Assembly (NCBI RefSeq): GCF_005795905.1
Contig: NZ_VAWE01000001.1
Location: 2,390,501 to 2,454,500, forward strand
Direction of reading: 5' to 3'
Source: Streptomyces marianii
Lineage (GTDB): Bacteria > Actinomycetota > Actinomycetes > Streptomycetales > Streptomycetaceae
DNA length: 64,000 bases
Shown here: in pieces, positions 39,481-47,717 of the stretch
Layout of the letters: the number at the start of each line of letters is the position of its first letter
Position numbering within the stretch: position 1 is the first letter of the stretch
The notes under the pieces: model-generated
Database searches by the model: none
What the model was told of the DNA's origin: nothing
What the model saw: only the letters and a program-made list of their open reading frames with translations
Position numbers and translations under genes: made by a program

Positions 39481-39537
39481 CGGCATTCTCTTCTCGAAGC
39501 TGAGGGTTTTGCGGGGGTTTGGTACTACCAGTGCAAC

Positions 39538-39571
39538 AAAAAACCCCTCGTGCCGGGAGGCAAGCGAGGGG
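39538..39571 (-). terminator. Attenuator terminator of ilvB
   Basis: On the minus strand CCCCTCG and CGAGGGG form the base of a hairpin, with an inner TGCC/GGCA helix, followed by six T residues. It is 58 bp before the ilvB ATG. Just upstream in the RNA, the segments at 39618-39627 and 39572-39581 are exact 10-bp complements (AGCGCGTCGG / CCGACGCGCT). The first of these overlaps the last leader codons, the expected layout for attenuation. Confidence 0.88.
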
Positions 39572-39613
39572 AGCGCGTCGGTGCGGTGTGCAGAGCCCGT
39601 GCAGGGCCGTGCT

Positions 39614-39655
39614 TCAGCCGACGCGCTTTCCAAGTACGAGAATTCGGGTGCGCAT
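39614..39655 (-). CDS. ilvB leader peptide
   Basis: 13-residue peptide [13 protein letters not shown] with consecutive Ile, Leu, Val and Leu codons, the three end products of the pathway. It is encoded between the promoter and the T-tailed terminator of ilvB. Stalling at these codons when branched-chain aminoacyl-tRNAs are scarce would block terminator formation. No ribosome site precedes it. The promoter position puts the transcript start at or next to the A of ATG, so the leader is probably translated from a leaderless mRNA. Confidence 0.85.
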   Translation of the reverse strand: MRTRILVLGKRVG

Positions 39656-39662
39656 GGCACTG

Positions 39663-39692
39663 ACCCTCTCCCCGGCGCACCATCACTGTCAA
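39663..39692 (-). promoter_or_regulatory. ilvB promoter
   Basis: A consensus -35 TTGACA (39692-39687) is followed after 18 bp by GAGGGT (39668-39663), a weak -10 of the TANNNT type. Transcription would then begin about 8 bp later, at the leader-peptide ATG. The -35 hexamer contains the TGA stop codon of the upstream GGDEF gene. Confidence 0.6.
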
Positions 39693-42600
39693 GTGGGTGG
39701 GACAGGCGTCTCATTATTTGAGCGCATCGGGGGACGGCCCACGATCTCGGACGGGGCCGGGGAGCGCCGGGTCGGCAACGCCCGGCCGGAGAGCACCGGC
39801 AGAGCGGACCCGGCGGGCACCGGGAACTCGCCGCGCTCAAGCACACGGCGCAGCCGGTGCTCGTCGAGCGGCCCGGAGAAGGCCATTCCCTGGCCGTGGG
39901 TGCATCCCATGGCACGTAGTGCCAGTACCTGTTCGGGAACATCCACACCGTCCGCCACGGACTTCATACCGAGGTCCCGGGCGATCCGCAGCAGACCCGC
40001 GGTGATCTTGTGCAGTCTGGCCGACTCCACCACGCCCTCGACCAGGCCGCGGTCGAGCTTGAGCACGTCGATGGGGAGACGGCGCAGGGCGATGATCGCC
40101 GCGTAGCCGCTGCCGAAGCCGTCAAGGGCGATCCGCACACCGAGTCTGCGCAGTGCCACCAGACGGTGCTCCAGTTCGTCGAAGGAGATCCGCGGGTCGC
40201 TGTCGGCCAACTCGATCACCAGGGAGCCCGAGGGCAGCCCGTGGCGGGTGAGCAGGCTCTCGATGGAGCCGAGCGGGGTGGACCGGTCCAGCAGCCGGCG
40301 CGCGGGGATCCGTACCGACACGGGGATGCGGTGACCGAGCCGGACGCGCTCCGCCGCCTGCCCGACGGCTTCCTCCAGCAGCCGGTGGCCGAATCCGGCG
40401 GTCGGGTCGCCATCCTCGGCGACCCGGCGCAGCTCGTCGGGCGTGAACAGGATGCCCTGGGACGACCGCCAGCGGGCCTGCGCCGCCACGGCCGCGATCC
40501 GGCCGTCGACGAGGCCGACCACGGGCTGGTGGAGCAGGGTGAACTCGCCGTCCTGGAGCGCGCTCCGCGCCCGCGCGGACCGGTCCGTGAGCAGGGCGGC
40601 GTCCGCCTGCATCTGGGGCGCGTACAGCTCGACCCGGTCCTTGCCGCCCGCCTTGGCCCGGTACATGGCCAGGTCGGCGTTGCGCAGCAGGTCGCCGGCG
40701 CTGATGCCGGGCTCGGCGAAGGCGACGCCGATGGACGCGGCGACCCTGAGCTCATGGCCCTCCACCCGGTACGGCTGGGAGAGCATGAGCCTCAGCCGGT
40801 CGGCGATCTCCCGCACCCGGTGCTCCCGGGCGGCGTGGTCGCGCGAGCCGTCGCCGAGGATGAGCGCGGCGAACTCGTCACCCCCGAGCCGGGCGGCGGT
40901 GTCCCCCGCCCGCACGGATTCGTGGAGGCGGCGGGCGGCCTGGATCAGCAGTTCGTCGCCCGCCTGGTGGCCGTGGCGGTCGTTCACCCCCTTGAAGCCG
41001 TCGAGGTCGATGAAGAGCACGGCCGTGCCCGCGTCCCCGGCCCGCCGGCCGCTGAGCGCCTGCCGCACCCGCTCGGTGAACAGGGCGCGGTTGGGCAGGT
41101 CGGTCAGCGGGTCGTGCTCGGCGTTGTGCTGCAACTGGGCCTGCAGACGCACCCGTTCGGTGACGTCCCTGCTGTTGAAGATCAGCCCGCCCTGGTGTCG
41201 CTTGACCGTGGACTCGACGTTCAGCCACTGGCCGGTGCCGGACCTGAAACGGCACTCGATCCGGGTCGTGGGCTCCTCGGCGGGCGAGGCCGCCAGGAAT
41301 CTGCGCACCTCGTGGACGACGCGCCCGAGGTCCTCGGGATGGATGAGCGACGACAGTTCGGAGCCGATGAGCTCGTCAGCGTCGCGGCCGTAGACGCCGG
41401 CGGCGGCGGGGCTCACGTAGCGGAGTATGCCCGTCGGGGCGGCGATCATGATCACATCGCTGGAGCCCTGCACCAGGGAGCGGAAGTGGTTCTCCTTCTG
41501 GGCGAGTTCATGGGTGAGGGCGATGTTGTCGAGCAGCATGATGCCCTGCCTCACGACCAGGGCGAGGACGACCGCGCACCCGGTGAACACCACCACCCGG
41601 TCCACGCGGCGGCCCTCGATGACGTTGTAGAGGATTCCGAGCGTGCAGACGGCGGCGGCCAGGTAGGGGGTGAGCGCGGCGAGCGAGCCCGTGATGGGCC
41701 GGCCGGTCGGGCGGGGACCGCGGACCGGCGCGACGGGCGGCTCCGGCCGGCGCACCCCCCAGGGCGCGTACGCGAGCAGCAGCGAGGCGGCGAACCAGCC
41801 CGCGTCCAGCAGTTGGCCCGAGCGGTAGCTCTCCCGCAGCAGCGGCGAGGTGAACAGCGCGTCGCACAGCACGGTCAGGGCGAGTGCGGCGATCGCCGTG
41901 TTGATACCGGACCTGTTGGCGTGCGACCGCCGGAAGTGCAGGGCCAGGACCATGCTGACGAGGACGATGTCGAGCAGCGGATAGGCCAGCGAAAGCGCCG
42001 CTTCGGACACACTCTCCCCCTCGAAGTGCGCGGTGTGCGCCAGGGCGAGGCTCCAGGAGAGCGTGAGCAGGGAGCCGCCGATGAGCCAGGCGTCCAGCCC
42101 CAGGCACACCCAGCCGGCCCGGGTGACGGGCCGTTTCGCGAGGACGAGCAGTCCGACGATGGCGGGCGGGGCAAAGCAGAGGAAGAACAGATCGGCCGGG
42201 GACGGACTCGGGACCGGACGGTCGAGGACCACCTCGTACCAGCCCCAGACCGCGTTTCCGCAGGCGGCCATTGCGGAGGAGACGGAGAACAGCATCCAGG
42301 CGGGCCGGAAGCGGCTGCCCCGTGCACGCGCGTAGAGGAAACAGGAGACCGCGGCGAGTCCGGCGGCGAAGCTCAGCCCGAAGTCACCCATGACCAGGGC
42401 CAGTCGCTCGGAGCCCCAGCCGAACGCCGCACCGATGGCGTAGCCACCGCTCGCGAGGACCAGCAGGACCTGGGACAGCAGCCCCGTGCCGCCGTCTTCC
42501 CGGACCTGGCGGCGGTCGAGGAGCGCCGCGGGGGCGATCACCGTACTGCCCCTGACAGCGTTTTCATCCGGCTCCGCCTGCGGGGCCGGCCGTGCGGGCC

Positions 42601-42718
42601 GCCACGGAAGCGCCTGCGGGGCAGGTCCTGCCGGCCGGGCCGGGACGGGCCCGGTCCCCGCATCGGAGTGCGCGAGGGTGGTCGGCGCCGCTCCCGCCGC
42701 GTCGGATGGTTCGTCCAC
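39689..42718 (-). CDS. Membrane GGDEF protein with PAS domain and degenerate EAL (diguanylate cyclase-like)
   Basis: 1009 residues. The cytoplasmic Ala/Pro-rich N-terminus is followed by about nine to ten membrane helices (85-410), a PAS domain ([20 protein letters not shown] onward), and a GGDEF domain with intact [11 protein letters not shown] and [10 protein letters not shown]. The C-terminal EAL-type domain is degenerate: EAL is replaced in [18 protein letters not shown] is [10 protein letters not shown], and the KIDRSFV-like motif is KLDRGLV. The expected result is c-di-GMP synthesis without breakdown. From memory it resembles the Streptomyces CdgC-type proteins, but the symbol is not certain. 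GTG at 42718 has a weak ribosome site. Confidence 0.88.
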   Translation of the reverse strand: MDEPSDAAGAAPTTLAHSDAGTGPVPARPAGPAPQALPWRPARPAPQAEPDENAVRGSTVIAPAALLDRRQVREDGGTGLLSQVLLVLASGGYAIGAAFGWGSERLALVMGDFGLSFAAGLAAVSCFLYARARGSRFRPAWMLFSVSSAMAACGNAVWGWYEVVLDRPVPSPSPADLFFLCFAPPAIVGLLVLAKRPVTRAGWVCLGLDAWLIGGSLLTLSWSLALAHTAHFEGESVSEAALSLAYPLLDIVLVSMVLALHFRRSHANRSGINTAIAALALTVLCDALFTSPLLRESYRSGQLLDAGWFAASLLLAYAPWGVRRPEPPVAPVRGPRPTGRPITGSLAALTPYLAAAVCTLGILYNVIEGRRVDRVVVFTGCAVVLALVVRQGIMLLDNIALTHELAQKENHFRSLVQGSSDVIMIAAPTGILRYVSPAAAGVYGRDADELIGSELSSLIHPEDLGRVVHEVRRFLAASPAEEPTTRIECRFRSGTGQWLNVESTVKRHQGGLIFNSRDVTERVRLQAQLQHNAEHDPLTDLPNRALFTERVRQALSGRRAGDAGTAVLFIDLDGFKGVNDRHGHQAGDELLIQAARRLHESVRAGDTAARLGGDEFAALILGDGSRDHAAREHRVREIADRLRLMLSQPYRVEGHELRVAASIGVAFAEPGISAGDLLRNADLAMYRAKAGGKDRVELYAPQMQADAALLTDRSARARSALQDGEFTLLHQPVVGLVDGRIAAVAAQARWRSSQGILFTPDELRRVAEDGDPTAGFGHRLLEEAVGQAAERVRLGHRIPVSVRIPARRLLDRSTPLGSIESLLTRHGLPSGSLVIELADSDPRISFDELEHRLVALRRLGVRIALDGFGSGYAAIIALRRLPIDVLKLDRGLVEGVVESARLHKITAGLLRIARDLGMKSVADGVDVPEQVLALRAMGCTHGQGMAFSGPLDEHRLRRVLERGEFPVPAGSALPVLSGRALPTRRSPAPSEIVGRPPMRSNNETPVPPT

Positions 42719-42928
42719 TGGCCGTGCATCGCCCGTCGACCCCCCTCGAAGTCTGGTCGCTCCGCAGCGCCGTTCCCGAACCCGACGCAGCCCCCAAGTC
42801 GGGACGATACACCAGAGTCGTCACTCAGGGACATAGCCCGTCTACGCTCAGTGACGGCAAGGCTGTTTGTCGACACGGCGCGCATTCGAACGACTCCGCA
42901 GGGTGTCCGGCGCGTACCAGTGTGGCGT

Positions 42929-43879
42929 CTACCCCGTCGTGAGGACCACGTTTCGCAGGGGCTCGCCCGCCGCGTAGCGGGTCAGCTGTGCGGCCAGCAG
43001 CCGCTTGGCCCGGGGCAGGAACGCCGTTGTGGAACCGCCGACATGGGGGCTGACGAGGACGCCGGGAGCGTGCCAGAGGGGGTGTCCGGCGGGCAGCGGC
43101 TCGGGGTCGGTGACATCGAGCGCCGCGGTGATCCGGCCGGTTGCGACTTCCTTGAGCAGCGCTTCGGTGTCGACGACCGGTCCGCGCGCCACGTTCACCA
43201 GGAGGGCGCCGTCCTTCATCCGGGTGAGGAATCCGGTGTCGGCGAGATGACGCGTGGCCGGCGTGAGCGGGGTGGAGAGGATCACCACGTCGGCCTCCGG
43301 AAGCAGCGCCGGCAGATCGGTGAGTGCGTGCACTTCGCCGCGCTCGGTGGTACGGGCGGAGCGCGCGACGCGCGCCACCCGCGCGCATTCGAACGGTACA
43401 AGCCGGTCCTCGATGGCCGCGCCGATCGAACCGTAGCCGACGATCAGCACGGACTTGTCGGCGAGCGCCGGGTAGAAGCCCGCATGCCATTCCTCCCGCC
43501 GCTGGCCCTCCACGAAGCGGGGGATGCCGCGCAGGGAGGCGAGGACCAGGGCGAGGGTGAGCTCCGCCGTGCTCGCCTCGTGGACTCCCCGGGCGTTGCA
43601 CAGCCGCACGCCCGGCGGCAGCGTGCCGAGGCCCGGCTCGACGTGGTCGATGCCCGCCGAGAGGGTCTGCACGACCCGTACGTGCGTCATCGCGGCGAGC
43701 GGCCGCACCGCGACGTCCGTGCCCTTCATGTACGGGACGACGTAGAAGGCGCACTCCGCGGGGTCCGCGGGGAAATCCCGTCCGCCGTCCCAGAAGCGGT
43801 AGTTCAGCCCCGACTCCGAGGGAGCGGGGAGCCCTTCGATCTCGTCGGCCGGAATCGGGAGCCACACGTCAGCAGTCAT
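42929..43879 (-). CDS. D-isomer-specific 2-hydroxyacid dehydrogenase
   Basis: 316 residues of the NAD-dependent D-2-hydroxyacid dehydrogenase family. It has the Rossmann motif SVLIVGYGSIGAAIEDRL, Arg in LVNVARGPVVDTEAL, Glu in DVTDPEPLPAGHPLW and His in VSPHVGGST. It acts on an unknown 2-oxo or 2-hydroxy acid; glyoxylate/hydroxypyruvate-type is likely. The ATG at 43879 is used; upstream reading adds only antisense sequence. It is divergent from an aldo/keto reductase gene 90 bp away. Confidence 0.9.
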   Translation of the reverse strand: MTADVWLPIPADEIEGLPAPSESGLNYRFWDGGRDFPADPAECAFYVVPYMKGTDVAVRPLAAMTHVRVVQTLSAGIDHVEPGLGTLPPGVRLCNARGVHEASTAELTLALVLASLRGIPRFVEGQRREEWHAGFYPALADKSVLIVGYGSIGAAIEDRLVPFECARVARVARSARTTERGEVHALTDLPALLPEADVVILSTPLTPATRHLADTGFLTRMKDGALLVNVARGPVVDTEALLKEVATGRITAALDVTDPEPLPAGHPLWHAPGVLVSPHVGGSTTAFLPRAKRLLAAQLTRYAAGEPLRNVVLTTG

Positions 43880-43969
43880 GGTCAGGAGGCTAACCGCCGG
43901 GAGGCTGGGCGCGGCGCGGCGGGAGGCAGACGTTAGTTTGGGGGGCGGCACGAGGAGGGGTACGGGCAG

Positions 43970-44971
43970 GTGGACCGCAGGACAATCGGTGCGGGGGCGC
44001 TCGGTGTGGGCGCGATCGGCCTCGGGTGCATGCCGATGAGCTGGGGGTACACCGGCTCGCAGCAGCGCGGTGACCGTTCGCTGCGAACCGTGCACGCGGC
44101 GCTTGACGCCGGGGTGACGCTGCTCGACACGGCCGACATGTACGGCCCCTTCACCAACGAACTCCTGCTCGGCCGGGTGCTCAAGGAGCGGCGGGCGGAC
44201 GTATTCGTCTCGACGAAGGTCGGGCTGCTCGTCGGTGACCAGCACATCGTCGCCAACGGCCGGCCCGGCTACGTGCGGCGGGCCTGTGACGCGTCGCTGC
44301 GCCGGCTCGGCACGGACTCCATCGACCTCTACCAGCTCCACCGGGCGGACCCGGAAGTTCCCGTGGAGGAGACCTGGGGTGCCATGGCGGAACTGGTGTC
44401 GGCCGGGAAGGTCCGGGCGCTCGGCCTGTGTGCCGTGGGGGCGCGCGCGTCACGCAGACTCGGCGCGGGGCGCCATGACGGAACGATCCGGCAGCTGGAG
44501 CGGGTGCAGCAGGTCTTCCCGGTGAGTGCGGTGCAGGCGGAACTGTCGGTGTGGTCGCCCGAGGCGCTCGGGTCGCTGCTGCCCTGGTGCGAGGCGCGCG
44601 GTGTGGGCTTCATGGCAGCGATGCCACTGGGCAGCGGCTTCCTCACCGGCACGCTGACGCCCGGGGAGGGTTTCGAGCCGGATGACCTCCGGGCCCGCCA
44701 TCCGCGGTTCACGGCGGACATGATGGCCGCGAACCAGCCGCTGGTGGCGGGGCTGCGGCGGGTCGCCCAGCGGCACGGCCCCGGCACGACGCCCGCCCAG
44801 GTGGCGCTGGCCTGGGTACTGGGGCAGGGTCGGCATGTCGTACCGGTTCCGGGTGCGAAGCGGGAGCGGTGGGCCGTGGAGAACGCGGCGGCGGCCCGGC
44901 TGGAGCTGACACCGCGGGACGCCGCCGAGATCGCGGCGCTGCCGCCCGCCCTGGGATCCTGGGACCAGTAG
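43970..44971 (+). CDS. Aldo/keto reductase
   Basis: 333-residue NADPH-dependent (alpha/beta)8 barrel reductase of the AKR13-like group. The catalytic tetrad is visible: Asp in TLLDTADMYG, Tyr in the same motif, Lys in VFVSTKVGL and His in LYQLHRADPEVP. The cofactor loop is VPVPGAKRERWAVENAAA. The GTG at 43970 follows GAGGAGGGG. It has an N-terminal GVGAIGLGCMPMSWGY, typical of the general group. The substrate is unknown, and it shares a promoter region with the divergent hydroxyacid dehydrogenase. Confidence 0.92.
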   Translation: MDRRTIGAGALGVGAIGLGCMPMSWGYTGSQQRGDRSLRTVHAALDAGVTLLDTADMYGPFTNELLLGRVLKERRADVFVSTKVGLLVGDQHIVANGRPGYVRRACDASLRRLGTDSIDLYQLHRADPEVPVEETWGAMAELVSAGKVRALGLCAVGARASRRLGAGRHDGTIRQLERVQQVFPVSAVQAELSVWSPEALGSLLPWCEARGVGFMAAMPLGSGFLTGTLTPGEGFEPDDLRARHPRFTADMMAANQPLVAGLRRVAQRHGPGTTPAQVALAWVLGQGRHVVPVPGAKRERWAVENAAAARLELTPRDAAEIAALPPALGSWDQ

Positions 44972-45079
44972 GTTCGTGAAGATCGGGAACCCCGGGCCGG
45001 ACCGCGGTGTAAGAACGGTACGCGTGCGGCTCCCGCGGTTCGCGCGCCGCCCCGTTCACCGGCGAAGGGAAGCAGGACC

Positions 45080-46255
45080 GTGCAACGTTCAGTGGTGACG
45101 GCCGTACTTGCAGCTGCCGCGCTGATGCTCTCCACCGGGTGCTCGTCCGACGGTGGGGCAGGCGCGCCGGCCGACCGTGACGGCGCTCCCTCCCACCGGG
45201 CATCGCCGTCGGCGACGGCCGGCGGCGCCTCCGCGACGGCACCGCCGGCGAAGGGGTCGGTGAAGGTGGCGACCACACTGACCCGGGACCTGGAGTCGCC
45301 CTGGGGCCTCGCGGCCCTTCCCGGCGGCGATCTGCTGGTGTCCTCACGGGACGAGGGCACGATCACGCGCGTCGACGCCGAGTCCGGTAGGCAGACGGTG
45401 CTCGGCTCGGTGCCGGGTGTGGCGCCGGCGGGTGAGGGCGGGCTGATGGGGCTTGCCGTCTCCCCCGACTTCGCCTCGGACAACCTGGTGTACGCGTACT
45501 TCACCACCGCTTCGGACAACCGCATCGCCCGCATGCTGTACGACGAGCGCAAGCCGGCGGGGCAGCAGCTCGGCGCACCCGACACGATCCTGCGGGGTAT
45601 CCCGAAGGGGCGCATCCACAACGGCGGACGGATCGCCTTCGGCCCGGACGGGATGCTGTACGCGGGCACCGGCGAGACCGGTAGGACGGGTCTGGCCCAG
45701 GACAGGGAGTCCCTGGGCGGCAAGATCCTCCGCATGACCCCCGACGGCCGGCCCGTGCACGGCAATCCGTCGGCCGACTCCGTGGTCTATTCGTACGGCC
45801 ACCGCAATGTGCAGGGCCTCGCCTGGGACTCCCGGAAGCGGCTGTGGGCGTCGGAGTTCGGGCAGAACACCTGGGACGAGCTGAACCTCATCGAGCCGGG
45901 GAAGAACTACGGCTGGCCCGAGGCCGAGGGCAGGGCCGGCAGGTCCGGCTTCGTGGACCCGGTGGCGCAGTGGCGCACGGAGGAGGCGTCGCCGAGCGGC
46001 ATCGCCTATGCCGCAGGATCCATCTGGATGGCGGGCCTGAGGGGCGAGCGCCTGTGGCGGATCCCGCTCGCCGGCACCGAACCGGCCGCGGAACCGCAGG
46101 CGTTCCTCAAGGAGGAGTACGGCCGGCTGCGCACGGTCCTGCCGGTCGAAGGGACCGCGGGCGGCCGGGACCTCTGGCTGGTCACCAGCGAGACGGACAA
46201 CAGAGGAACCCCTGCGGCCGGGGACGACAGGATCCTGCGGCTGAGGGTCGAGTGA
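45080..46255 (+). CDS. PQQ-dependent sugar dehydrogenase-like lipoprotein
   Basis: 391 residues. Lipoprotein signal (LAAAALMLSTGCSSDG, lipid Cys about 21), a Ser/Ala/Pro-rich linker, and a six-bladed propeller of the soluble glucose/aldose dehydrogenase (GDH_2) type. Markers are LESPWGLAALPGGDLLVSSR, GEGGLMGLAVSPDF, HNGGRIAFGPDGMLYAGTGE, YGHRNVQGLAWD and EFGQNTWDELNLIEPGKNYG. It is probably anchored outside the membrane and may oxidise a sugar; the need for PQQ is known for the family but not shown here. The GTG at 45080 follows an AGCAGGA ribosome site. Confidence 0.9.
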   Translation: MQRSVVTAVLAAAALMLSTGCSSDGGAGAPADRDGAPSHRASPSATAGGASATAPPAKGSVKVATTLTRDLESPWGLAALPGGDLLVSSRDEGTITRVDAESGRQTVLGSVPGVAPAGEGGLMGLAVSPDFASDNLVYAYFTTASDNRIARMLYDERKPAGQQLGAPDTILRGIPKGRIHNGGRIAFGPDGMLYAGTGETGRTGLAQDRESLGGKILRMTPDGRPVHGNPSADSVVYSYGHRNVQGLAWDSRKRLWASEFGQNTWDELNLIEPGKNYGWPEAEGRAGRSGFVDPVAQWRTEEASPSGIAYAAGSIWMAGLRGERLWRIPLAGTEPAAEPQAFLKEEYGRLRTVLPVEGTAGGRDLWLVTSETDNRGTPAAGDDRILRLRVE

Positions 46256-46884
46256 ACCGCGCCCTCCCCTTGCGGCCGGCGGACGCCGGGCCCCTCGGGG
46301 GTGCGGGCGGCGGAGTCGGGCGGGAGGGGCAGGCGGGCGCGGGGAAGCTGTCGGGCGCGGAGTTCCTCGTCGTGCACGGCGAACAACTGGTGCGAGGCGG
46401 TCATCGGGTTCACGGCGACGTACGCGTAGGTGCAGCCGTGCACCAGGGGCAGCGGGCGCAGCCCCCACCAGATCCCCGATCCTGTACCGCGTCTCGGCCC
46501 GGGCCTCACCTCGCTCACCCCCGAGCAGGCCGACGGCCTCGCCGTCGGCCTGGCCGCCCTCGGGCACTCCCTTCGGTCCGTCGGTGCGGGCCACGGCACC
46601 GCCGCCGCGTTCGCCGAGGCCCGGCAGCGGCACACAGGCGCAACGCGGCACTGCGCGTCGGGCTCCGGCTGCACCGCCTCGGCACGCTCACCCCTCCGGA
46701 GCCGTTCCCGGCGGTCCGGGGCCGCCTCGTGGGCGAGGGCGACCATGAGCAACTCATAGGGTGATGCGGCGAGTTCGCTGCGGACGTCGGGGAAGCCGTC
46801 TCCGTCGACGCCGATTCCCGGGCGAGATCCGCAGGTCCGGACCGGCCGCTCCTGCGGCGCTCCCCGCACCGGGCGGCCGGTCGC
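46256..46884. other. Gene-free 629-bp stretch, possibly decayed coding DNA
   Basis: No start-supported gene is visible. A + frame near 46500-46620 reads LTPEQADGLAVGLAALGHSL and GTAAAFAEA, like a tetratricopeptide helix pair. A minus frame near 46380-46440 reads YAYVAVNPMTASHQLFAVHD. Neither extends to a full domain, so at most these are remnants. Confidence 0.35.
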
Positions 46885-47448
46885 TCAGCGACGCCCGGCG
46901 GAGCGGCGCGCCCGCCACTCGGGCGCGAGGACGGACCAGACCTCCATGTCGTGGCGGACGCCCTGCCACGGGAAGCTCTCGCGCAGCACTCCGTCCCGGC
47001 TCATTCCGAGCCGCTTCGCGACGCCGATGGAGCGGTGGTTGGCGGAGGATGCGAGCCATTCGACGCGGTGCATCCCCCGTTCCTCGACGGCCCAGTCGAT
47101 GAGCCGTTCCACGGCGCGGCTGATCAGTCCCCGTCCGGCGGCGGACGGCTCCAGCCAGACGCCGACCTCGCAGGACTCGTTCGAGGTGTCGAAGATCCGG
47201 AAGAGCACCCCCCCGACGAGCGTGCCGTCGAGCCGGACGGCCCAGAGGCGGCCGGTGTCAGCGGCCTGCTTGTCGGCGTAGTTCTGGAGTACGGCACGGG
47301 CGGAGCCGACGTCCTTCACGTTCACCGTCAGCGGCACCCAGGGCCCGGCGTACTCCCGGGCGCGTTCGATGTGCTCCAGGAACTCCTCGGCCTGCCAGGG
47401 TTCGATGGGCCGCAGTTCCGCGCCGTCCCCCAGGGATATCGCGAACAT
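46885..47448 (-). CDS. RimJ/RimL-type GNAT acetyltransferase
   Basis: 187 residues of the RimJ/RimL group that acetylates protein N-termini or related amines. Seen are ELRPIEPWQAEEFLEHIERA, the acetyl-CoA loop VWLEPSAAGRGLISRAVERL, RVEWLASSANHRSIGVAKRL and GVLRESFPWQGVRHDMEVWS. The ATG at 47448 follows AAGGAG. It stands alone; its natural substrate is unknown. Confidence 0.9.
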   Translation of the reverse strand: MFAISLGDGAELRPIEPWQAEEFLEHIERAREYAGPWVPLTVNVKDVGSARAVLQNYADKQAADTGRLWAVRLDGTLVGGVLFRIFDTSNESCEVGVWLEPSAAGRGLISRAVERLIDWAVEERGMHRVEWLASSANHRSIGVAKRLGMSRDGVLRESFPWQGVRHDMEVWSVLAPEWRARRSAGRR

Positions 47449-47555
47449 CCCGCTCCTTACGCCTCGTGGCGTGCCGCGTATGACGGCGCCGCCTCGTGTT
47501 CCTCGTACCGGACCGCTCCTCGACAGACGGACCCCGCCTGACTCGACACTGGCCT

Positions 47556-47714
47556 CGTACTTCGCAGGTCACCCGATCGCGAATATCAAGCGGTCATAGC
47601 CGATCACTCGTCGATCGGAACCGTAGTGGCGAGAGCCGGTGCCGGTCCGGATCGGTCGAGATCGGAGGCCCGGAGGCCGCTGCGGCGAACCTTTTCGGCG
47701 ACCTGCGAAGTACG
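47556..47714. repeat. 159-bp element with 15-bp perfect terminal inverted repeats
   Basis: CGTACTTCGCAGGTC (47556-47570) and GACCTGCGAAGTACG (47700-47714) are exact reverse complements enclosing 129 bp with no gene. The right arm ends 3 bp before the MMPL stop codon. The layout resembles a MITE or a large hairpin/terminator. Target-site duplications are not obvious. Confidence 0.6.
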
Positions 47715-47717
47715 GGA

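Noticed and set aside
37705..39663. 652-codon open frame on the + strand opposite ilvB
   Set aside because: Antisense shadow of acetolactate synthase; the composition is that of a complementary frame.
46430..46759. Small + strand gene after the sugar dehydrogenase
   Set aside because: No ribosome site; only a tetratricopeptide-like fragment is seen and the rest is low-complexity Arg/Ser/Pro.
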